Assembly: GCA_012518275.1 (NCBI GenBank)
Contig: JAAYSS010000019.1
Location: 1 to 37,023 of the forward strand
DNA length: 37,023 nt
Reading direction: 5' to 3'
Source of the DNA: Bacteroidales bacterium
GTDB taxonomy: Bacteria > Bacteroidota > Bacteroidia > Bacteroidales > Paludibacteraceae
In this document: positions 26,143-32,094 of the stretch, piece after piece
Position numbering within the stretch: the first letter of the stretch is position 1
Layout of the letters: the number at the start of each line of letters is the position of its first letter
Program-made: the position numbers and the translations under genes
The notes under the pieces: generated by a model
Seen by the model: the letters and a program-made list of their open reading frames with translations, nothing else
Databases searched by the model: none
What the model was told of the DNA's origin: nothing

Positions 26143-26904
26143 ATGGGAAGAATAATTTCAATTGCAAACCAGAAGGGGGGGGTAGGAAAAACTACAACCG
26201 CCATCAATTTGTCGGCATCGTTGGCCGATATAGGGAAGAGAGTTCTATTAGTAGACGCTGACCCTCAGGCTAATGCATCGTCAGGACTAGGGATCGACAT
26301 CCGCAATCTTGAATTTACGGTGTACGAATGTTTGATTGATAAAATGCCCGTGCATCAAGCCATCAAAAAAACGGAGGTGGACAATTTGTTCGTCCTGCCT
26401 TCTCACATCGACTTGGTAGGCGCTGAGATAGAGCTTCTTAACGTTGATCAGCGTGAACACGCCATGGGGCGGATGGTAAAGCCGATAATAGATGACTATG
26501 ATTTTATTCTTATCGACTGTTCGCCGTCGTTGGGGCTGATTACTGTGAATTCGCTCACGGCATCCAATTCGGTAATAATCCCCGTTCAGAGTGAATATTT
26601 TGCATTGGAAGGAATCAGCAAGTTGCTCAACACGATTAAAATCATCAAAAGTGGGCTGAACCCGAACTTGGAAATAGAGGGATTTTTGATTACCATGTTT
26701 GATAGTCGCTTGCGCTCTGCTAATCAGGTATTTGCAGAAGTGAAAAAACATTTTGGAGAGTTAGTTTTTGACACCGTTATTCACCGAAATGTTAGATTGA
26801 GCGAGGCGCCAAGCTACGGCAAACCGATTTCGCTGTTTGACCCGGAATCGCGCGGAGCGATGAATTACGAAGAATTAGCAAAAGAATTAAGTGGAAGATA
26901 TTGA
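26143..26904 (+). CDS. parA: Chromosome-partitioning ATPase ParA/Soj
   Basis: 253 residues. Deviant Walker A motif KGGVGKTTT (11-19) with the signature lysine, Walker A' LLVDADPQANASSGLG (34-49), Walker B FILIDCSPSLGL (about 121-132). Length and motifs are those of chromosomal Soj-type ParA, which lacks the N-terminal DNA-binding extension of plasmid SopA types. It forms ATP-dependent gradients on the nucleoid to move ParB-parS complexes. parB follows by 16 bases. The Walker A codons contain a run of eight G (within 26174-26184), a possible slippage site, but the frame is intact. The divergent neighbour is gldG. Confidence 0.96.
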   Translation: MGRIISIANQKGGVGKTTTAINLSASLADIGKRVLLVDADPQANASSGLGIDIRNLEFTVYECLIDKMPVHQAIKKTEVDNLFVLPSHIDLVGAEIELLNVDQREHAMGRMVKPIIDDYDFILIDCSPSLGLITVNSLTASNSVIIPVQSEYFALEGISKLLNTIKIIKSGLNPNLEIEGFLITMFDSRLRSANQVFAEVKKHFGELVFDTVIHRNVRLSEAPSYGKPISLFDPESRGAMNYEELAKELSGRY

Positions 26905-26920
26905 GATAAGCAGACAAGAT

Positions 26921-27799
26921 ATGGCAAAAAATAAAGGTTTAGGAAGAGGTTTAAGTGCGCTGATAGACATTGATTCGATGGGTGTTAGTGGCACTTCGTC
27001 CATTAATGAAATTGATATAAATCTAATTGTTCCGAACCCCAATCAGCCCCGTCAGATTTTTGATGAGGAAGCTTTGGATGAATTGGCAGCATCCATTAAA
27101 GAAATTGGCGTTATTTCACCCATTACTTTACGTGCCAATGAAGATGGAACGTATCAAATCATTGCCGGTGAGCGACGTTACAGAGCTGCCAAATCCATTG
27201 GATTGACCCGCATCCCGGCATACATCAGGACTGCTGCCGATGACCAGGTGATGGAAATGGCGCTGATTGAAAATATCCAACGTGAAGATTTAAATGCCAT
27301 TGAGATTGCACTGGCTTTTTTCCGTTTGATGAAAGATTACAACCTTACGCAAGAGAGACTCAGTGAAAGGGTAGGAAAGAAACGTGCTACGATAGCTAAT
27401 TACCTACGCTTGCTGCATCTTCCGGCTGAGATTCAGATGGGGTTAAAAAACAGGTTAATCGGTATGGGACATGCCCGTGCATTGCTCGGTTTGGATGAGC
27501 CACAAGTACAGTTGAAATTGTATAACCTGATTCTGAAAAAAGGATACAACGTTCGCCAAGTGGAAACTATGGTAAGGAATTTTGTGGAAACAGGAAGTTT
27601 TCAAAGAAAATCGCCAAAACCCGAAGTTCCCAAAATCAGCGGACTGAAAGAACTTGATGAGCTAAAAAAACAGCTGAGCACAATTTTTAACACAAAAGTG
27701 CAGCTAACCAGTAATGTGAAAGGGAAAGGAAAAATTATTATTCCTTTTGCCAATGATGACGAATTAGTGAGGATTATGCAACTAATGGATAAAATTTAG
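26921..27799 (+). CDS. parB: Chromosome-partitioning protein ParB
   Basis: 292 residues from the ATG at 26921. A GTG at 26891, overlapping the parA end, would add ten residues that look non-native (EDIEISRQD), whereas MAKNKGLGRGLSALI is the classic ParB start. CTP-binding/N-engagement motifs are present: NPNQPRQIFDEE (39-50) and GERRYRAA (83-90). The HTH follows (LTQERLSERVGKKRATIANYLRLL, about 144-167), then the C-terminal dimerisation region. It binds parS sites and loads SMC. I found no convincing parS copy (consensus core TTCACGTGAA) in the window. Confidence 0.96.
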   Translation: MAKNKGLGRGLSALIDIDSMGVSGTSSINEIDINLIVPNPNQPRQIFDEEALDELAASIKEIGVISPITLRANEDGTYQIIAGERRYRAAKSIGLTRIPAYIRTAADDQVMEMALIENIQREDLNAIEIALAFFRLMKDYNLTQERLSERVGKKRATIANYLRLLHLPAEIQMGLKNRLIGMGHARALLGLDEPQVQLKLYNLILKKGYNVRQVETMVRNFVETGSFQRKSPKPEVPKISGLKELDELKKQLSTIFNTKVQLTSNVKGKGKIIIPFANDDELVRIMQLMDKI

Positions 27800-27874
27800 A
27801 GTGTTTGGCTCCGTGAGTTTGTAAGTTAGACAACTTCGAGAGTAGCGAAAATTTTAACTAAGTTTTATTGTGTT

Positions 27875-28594
27875 TTGAAAAGGAGATTTCTCATATATAT
27901 TTTTTTGGGTTTGTTTTACACCATAAGTTATTCGCAGATGAACAACGATTCTGTACATATCCATCAAGAAGACTCGTTGTTGAATAATGAAGAAGAATCA
28001 GTCTCAGATTTCAAGGAAAATCACGATAGTATGGTAGTTACACCCAAAACGGCTTTGGCAGATACTGTTGAGGTAAAAGTTGACTCCGTATTCAAACCCG
28101 ACCCACTTCGTTCAGTTTGGTTGGGCGCGGTAATTCCGGGTTACGGGCAGATAGTGAACCGTAAATATTGGAAATTGCCGATTGTTTATGGAAGTTTTTT
28201 GGGATGCGCGTATGCCATTTCATGGAATAACAGCCGTTACGTATCCTATAAAAATGCTTACCGTGATATTTCTGATTCTGATCCTACCACCAATTATCAC
28301 TTAAAAATATTACCTCGAGGTTATAATATAGAAAATTTTCCCGGCGGAATTTCCACTTACACAGCAAGGCTGAAAAGCGCTCAGGATCAATTCCGTCAGT
28401 GGAGAGATTTAAGTATTATAATTAGTGTCGGTGTATATGCATTGTCTATTTTAGAAGCCTACGTGGATGCTCAGCTCTATGATTTTGACATTACACCCGA
28501 TTTAGTTTTTAATGTAGCTCCCGCACGCATTGATTTTAATCAGCATCAAAATACACGCTCGGCATATGGGGTGCAGTGGAGCTTCCGTTTTTAA
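27875..28594 (+). CDS. DUF5683 membrane-associated protein
   Basis: 239 residues with TTG as start codon. No ATG or GTG gives a frame that includes the signal peptide MKRRFLIYIFLGLFYTISYS; the next ATG (at the N of QMNNDS) would remove it. The AAAAGGAG just after the TTG looks like a ribosome-binding site but lies inside the frame. An acidic linker leads to the conserved domain (about 85-239): SVWLGAVIPGYGQIVNRKYWKLPIVYG, then a second hydrophobic segment (LSIIISVGVYALSILEAYVDAQL) and a C-terminus ending in QWSFRF. DUF5683 genes between parB and a LysM transglycosylase are a conserved Bacteroidota arrangement; the function is unknown, presumably envelope-related. Confidence 0.88.
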   Translation: MKRRFLIYIFLGLFYTISYSQMNNDSVHIHQEDSLLNNEEESVSDFKENHDSMVVTPKTALADTVEVKVDSVFKPDPLRSVWLGAVIPGYGQIVNRKYWKLPIVYGSFLGCAYAISWNNSRYVSYKNAYRDISDSDPTTNYHLKILPRGYNIENFPGGISTYTARLKSAQDQFRQWRDLSIIISVGVYALSILEAYVDAQLYDFDITPDLVFNVAPARIDFNQHQNTRSAYGVQWSFRF

Positions 28595-28609
28595 GGCAAA
28601 ATAAACATC

Positions 28610-29932
28610 ATGAAAGAAAGATTTTTTTTAATTCTTATATGTGTCCTTTTTGTACCAATCAATTCATTCGTGGCACAAATTCCCACACGTATGGTAGCAA
28701 CAAACGGTGTGGTTGATGATGAAGGAAATAAAGACGATGACGATAACGATACGGAACCGAATGCGGAAACTGTAATCCCGAGAGATTTTACCTGCTCGCT
28801 GGATTACTTACTGCACTGCTGGGCTGTGGACAAAAACTCGTCATCCAACTGCAAACCCCGCCCAAATCCTTTTACCACCGAAGCGCAGTACAAAGAGCGA
28901 TTGAAAAAACTACCGTATATAATTGAAATGCCGTATAACTCAGCAGTAAAGTCGTTTATTGACATCTATGTGCAACGGAGCCGACGGCAGGTAGAATACT
29001 TGCTGGGTTTGAGCAGTTATTATTTCCCGATTTTTGAAGCAGAATTAGAAGCGGTTGGGCTTCCGCTTGAACTTAAATACCTCCCAATAATTGAGTCGGC
29101 GCTTAATCCGAGAGCTGTTTCTCGTGCCGGCGCCACGGGGATTTGGCAATTTATGATTGTTACGGGAAGAATGTATGATTTGGAAGTAAATTCGTTGGTT
29201 GATGAACGGATGGACCCCGTGAAATCTTCAAAAGCAGCAGCGAAATTTCTGAAGGAACTTTATGGTATCTATTCCGATTGGCATCTGGCAATTGCCGCCT
29301 ACAACTGCGGACCCGGTAATGTAAATAAAGCCATTCGCAGGGCGGGCGGGAAACAAGATTTTTGGGCAATTTATCCCTATCTTCCTTCCGAAACACGTTC
29401 GTATGTACCTATCTTTATTGCCGCCAATTATACAATGAATTACGCCGATGAGCATCATCTTTGTCCGGCGCAGATACGAATACCGGTACTGACCGATACG
29501 ATTATGGTTAATCGAAGGATGCATTTGGAGCAGGTTTCCTCCATTCTGAACATCCCACTGGAAAAAGTACGCCTACTTAATCCGCAGTATCGCCGAGATA
29601 TTGTTCCGGGAGATGTGAAACCTTACCCGATTCGACTGCCTCACAATTATGCCAACCTGTTTATCGATAAAAGTGATGCAATTTATGCTTATAAAGCTGA
29701 TCTATTGGTGAATAACCGTAGAGATGAAGTGAAATTACCAGAAGTAAAGAATATCAGTAATAGAAAAAAGAATTCATCTGGAACAAGGTATGCGTATCAT
29801 ACAGTGAGAAAAGGGCAGAACTTAAGTAGTATTTCTAGACGCTATGGGGTTTCTGTAGGAAAGATTAAAAAAGCCAATAACATAAAAGGCTCAAAGATAC
29901 GGACGGGACAGAGATTGAAGATTCCTAAGTAG
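28610..29932 (+). CDS. MltD-like lytic transglycosylase (SLT + LysM)
   Basis: 440 residues. Signal peptide 1-22 (MKERFFLILICVLFVPINSFVA), acidic spacer rich in Asp/Glu (34-54), SLT goose-type lysozyme-like domain about 150-265 with catalytic Glu162 in IESALNP, then AGATGIWQFM (173-182) and AIAAYNCGPGNV (227-238). A single LysM domain sits at the end (about 393-440: YHTVRKGQNLSSISRRYGVSVGKIKKANNI). It cleaves peptidoglycan glycan strands between MurNAc and GlcNAc in the periplasm, with LysM holding the wall. It starts 15 bases after DUF5683. Many MltD proteins have two or more LysM units; here only one is clear. Confidence 0.93.
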   Translation: MKERFFLILICVLFVPINSFVAQIPTRMVATNGVVDDEGNKDDDDNDTEPNAETVIPRDFTCSLDYLLHCWAVDKNSSSNCKPRPNPFTTEAQYKERLKKLPYIIEMPYNSAVKSFIDIYVQRSRRQVEYLLGLSSYYFPIFEAELEAVGLPLELKYLPIIESALNPRAVSRAGATGIWQFMIVTGRMYDLEVNSLVDERMDPVKSSKAAAKFLKELYGIYSDWHLAIAAYNCGPGNVNKAIRRAGGKQDFWAIYPYLPSETRSYVPIFIAANYTMNYADEHHLCPAQIRIPVLTDTIMVNRRMHLEQVSSILNIPLEKVRLLNPQYRRDIVPGDVKPYPIRLPHNYANLFIDKSDAIYAYKADLLVNNRRDEVKLPEVKNISNRKKNSSGTRYAYHTVRKGQNLSSISRRYGVSVGKIKKANNIKGSKIRTGQRLKIPK

Positions 29933-29938
29933 TTTATG

Positions 29939-29980
29939 GTAAATAGTGATTGGTGATTGGGGGTTGGTGATTGGTGGGTC
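29939..29980. repeat. Degenerate heptamer repeat (GTGATTG type)
   Basis: Six 7-base units in phase: GTAAATA, GTGATTG, GTGATTG, GGGGTTG, GTGATTG, GTGGGTC. This is the reverse complement of the CAATCAC repeat at 16982-17040, in the gap between the transglycosylase and MerR genes. An in-frame ATG at 29946 runs through it, giving a repetitive leader that I reject as coding. Confidence 0.75.
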
Positions 29981-30041
29981 GGAGCTATTGTTCCCTGTGT
30001 TTTTAAAAGTAGAGATAGGTTCATTTTTAAAGGTTTATGAT

Positions 30042-30368
30042 ATGGCTCAAGAAAAACTATATTATTCCATCAGAGAAGTGGCTGATATGTTTGATATCAA
30101 CCAGTCCAATCTCCGTTTTTGGGAAAAAGAATTTAAGCAGCTCAAACCTAAACGGAACGATAAAGGTACACGTTTCTACACCAAAAAGGATATTCAAGTA
30201 GTGAAACAAATCTTGTTTTTGATTAATAACCAAAAGTTGACGCTCGAAGGGGTGAAAATGCGGCTCAATGATAAGAAGGATGTCGTGGAAAAACAGCAGG
30301 AGTTAGCTGAGCGCCTTACCAATATCCGCAATGAATTGAAAGGGCTAATAAAACAGTTGGGTGGCTAA
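30042..30368 (+). CDS. MerR-family transcriptional regulator
   Basis: 108 residues from the ATG at 30042 (MAQEKLYYSIREVADMF). The winged-helix MerR DNA-binding domain covers about 8-75: YSIREVADMFDINQSNLRFWEKEF (8-31), KRNDKGTRFYTKKDIQVVKQI (about 36-56), then a short coiled coil (about 75-105). There is no C-terminal sensor domain or metal-binding Cys, unlike MerR/SoxR; small regulators of this type are common next to the ParAB/LysM block in Bacteroidota. A longer frame from 29946 passes through heptamer repeats and is rejected. The target is unknown. Confidence 0.9.
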   Translation: MAQEKLYYSIREVADMFDINQSNLRFWEKEFKQLKPKRNDKGTRFYTKKDIQVVKQILFLINNQKLTLEGVKMRLNDKKDVVEKQQELAERLTNIRNELKGLIKQLGG

Positions 30369-30461
30369 GTTCCGCTAAACTTTCCCGAGTGGTTTATCGG
30401 TCTAAGTCCAAACAATCCAACATCTACTCGTTGAGTGTCTCTCCGTCTTAATTTTAAAAAA

Positions 30462-30770
30462 ATGCCTTCCATTCAATACGAAAAGAAAACCATTGTTAAA
30501 ATGATTCGGCTTTACTGCCGCAAAAAGCACGGAACGAAAAAGGGAGAGTTGTGTGCAGAGTGCGATGCAGTCAATCAATATGCGCAGCAACGATTAGATA
30601 AATGTCCGTTTGGTAATGAAAAGGGGACTTGTGAAGACTGTACCATCCACTGTTACAAGCCGGATATGCGTGATAAAATTCGTCGGATTATGCGTTTCTC
30701 CGGGCCAAGAATGATTCTGTATTATCCGCGAGATGCGGTAATTCATATGTTTAGAAACAAAAAAAGCTGA
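30462..30770 (+). CDS. Small Cys-rich protein, NO_stim (nitrous oxide-stimulated promoter) family
   Basis: 102 residues from the ATG at 30462; a GTG at 30435 would add nine residues without support. It is strongly basic with clustered cysteines: YCRKKHG (about 17-23), LCAECDAV (about 30-37), KCPFG (about 50-54), TCEDCTIHCY (about 60-69), then KPDMRDKIRRIMRFSGPRMI and YYPRDAVIHMF. This pattern is that of PF11756, a small family of unknown biochemistry; the CxxC pairs suggest Zn2+ or an Fe-S cluster. The family name comes from one genetic context and does not prove a link to nitrous oxide. The TGA stop lies inside the following terminator stem. Confidence 0.8.
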   Translation: MPSIQYEKKTIVKMIRLYCRKKHGTKKGELCAECDAVNQYAQQRLDKCPFGNEKGTCEDCTIHCYKPDMRDKIRRIMRFSGPRMILYYPRDAVIHMFRNKKS

Positions 30771-30792
30771 ACCACATCGTTCAGCTTTTTTT
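30759..30792. terminator. Bidirectional intrinsic terminator
   Basis: AAAAAAAGCTGAAC (30759-30772) and GTTCAGCTTTTTTT (30779-30792) pair perfectly around a 6-base loop. The left arm contains the stop codon of the NO_stim-family gene. It also lies just past the convergent Skp-like gene (stop at 30811). Confidence 0.9.
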
Positions 30793-30810
30793 ATCTATTT
30801 CGTTAGAAAA

Positions 30811-31344
30811 TTACTTAGCAGTAGCCGGTTTATCTTTTAAGTTCAGCTTCTTTTTTACCAGCACGGTAATGTCATTGGAAGAAGGACTTGTGTAGATGAT
30901 GCTCTGCGCAGCAATGTCAAAGATATAAGTGTAGCCATTTTCAGAAGCTACTTCGCTGATTGCTTTCCTTACTTTTTCCAATATAGGGGCGGCAAGGTCT
31001 TGCTGTTTCTTAGCCAAGTCTTGTTGTGCGGTTTGGTTCAGTGTAGAGATACGTTGTTCCATATCTGCCAACTCGGCTTGACGAGCTTTTTTAATACTTT
31101 CGGAAAGAGTGGCTTGTGTATCTTGAAATTCTTTGATTTTAGCAAAGTACTCTTCTCGCATTTTCAACAATTCCTTTTCCCACTGGTCACCGGCTTCTTT
31201 CAGCTGTTTTTCCATTCCCTCAATTTCCGGCATGAGAACGATTATTTCTTGAGAGTTTATGTGTCCTAATTTTAAGTTCTGTGCCATTGCGCCTATTGGA
31301 AGCAATATCGCAATGCTTAACATTAAAGCAATCTTTTTTATCAT
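30811..31344 (-). CDS. OmpH/Skp-family periplasmic chaperone (second copy)
   Basis: 177 residues: signal peptide 1-21 (MIKKIALMLSIAILLPIGAMA), then the Skp opening QNLKLGHINSQEIIVLMPEIEGMEKQL, a long coiled coil (about 45-125, tentacle-type, rich in Lys/Glu/Gln) and a closing beta segment (YTYIFDIAAQSIIYTSPSSNDIT). It binds unfolded outer-membrane proteins in the periplasm and hands them to BamA. It starts 44 bases after the first Skp-like gene; two tandem paralogues behind bamA are usual in Bacteroidota. The Lys-rich tail (KKKLNLKDKPATAK) is longer than in the first copy. Confidence 0.92.
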   Translation of the reverse strand: MIKKIALMLSIAILLPIGAMAQNLKLGHINSQEIIVLMPEIEGMEKQLKEAGDQWEKELLKMREEYFAKIKEFQDTQATLSESIKKARQAELADMEQRISTLNQTAQQDLAKKQQDLAAPILEKVRKAISEVASENGYTYIFDIAAQSIIYTSPSSNDITVLVKKKLNLKDKPATAK

Positions 31345-31388
31345 TTCTATATTGTTTTATAAATTTTTAGTGTGCAAAATTAACGATA

Positions 31389-31904
31389 TTATTTGGAATA
31401 ACCCAACTTTTTAAGCACCTCATCGCTGATATCTAATTTCGGGGATACGAATATGGCGCTCATTGCCGAGCTTTTGTCAAATATAAAATCAAGTCCTTTA
31501 CTCTTGCTCAGCTCTTCGATGGCTTCATATACCTCGTCTTGAATAGGCTTGATAAGGCTTTCGCGTTTTTTGAACAATTCTCCGTTCGGTCCGAAGTACT
31601 TGTGTTTCAACTCTTGTGCCGCTTTTTCTTTCCCGATGATTTCTTCTTCGCGTTTCACTTTCATCTCATCACTCATAAATACAAGTTCTGTCTGATAGTT
31701 TTTATAGAGTTGCTGAACTTCTTTCATCTTGGCATCAATTTCAGACTGCCATTTTTTAGATACTTGGTTCAGCTGTTCATTGGCACTTTCAAAAGCCGGG
31801 ATATTTTTCATAATGTAGCCCATATCTACTGTGGCAAACTTTTGAGCCTGTGTTGCAAAGCTCACACCTGCTATAATACAGAGAGTTAATAAAATCTTTT
31901 TCAT
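31389..31904 (-). CDS. OmpH/Skp-family periplasmic chaperone (first copy)
   Basis: 171 residues: signal peptide 1-20 (MKKILLTLCIIAGVSFATQA), then QKFATVDMGYIMKNIPAFESA, the conserved OmpH start, a coiled coil (about 40-115) and the C-terminal strand pair (LDFIFDKSSAMSAIFVSPKLDISDEVLKKLG). The predicted role is holding nascent outer-membrane proteins for the Bam complex. It lies 190 bases after the bamA stop; a hairpin, AATTTGAT/ATCAAATT at 31936-31960, stands in this gap and could be an attenuator or processing site. Its paralogue follows directly. Confidence 0.92.
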   Translation of the reverse strand: MKKILLTLCIIAGVSFATQAQKFATVDMGYIMKNIPAFESANEQLNQVSKKWQSEIDAKMKEVQQLYKNYQTELVFMSDEMKVKREEEIIGKEKAAQELKHKYFGPNGELFKKRESLIKPIQDEVYEAIEELSKSKGLDFIFDKSSAMSAIFVSPKLDISDEVLKKLGYSK

Positions 31905-32094
31905 TGTTTTATTTTAAGTAAGTGGTTAATACATAAATTTGATTAGTTAAATATCAAATTCTTTGCCAAAGTCTTTGCATCTGGTTAACTGCTTGATTAG
32001 TAGTATGGTTAGGTGGTAAGTTTGTAATTTAGTAGAATAACGCTTTCTCTTGTGTTACTATTCAACTAATGGACATCTCAACTATTTTACCACA

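Noticed and set aside
29946-30041. 32-residue N-terminal extension of the MerR-type regulator
   Set aside because: It translates the heptamer repeat (MIGDWGLVIGG...) and has no family support; the ATG at 30042 begins the conserved domain.
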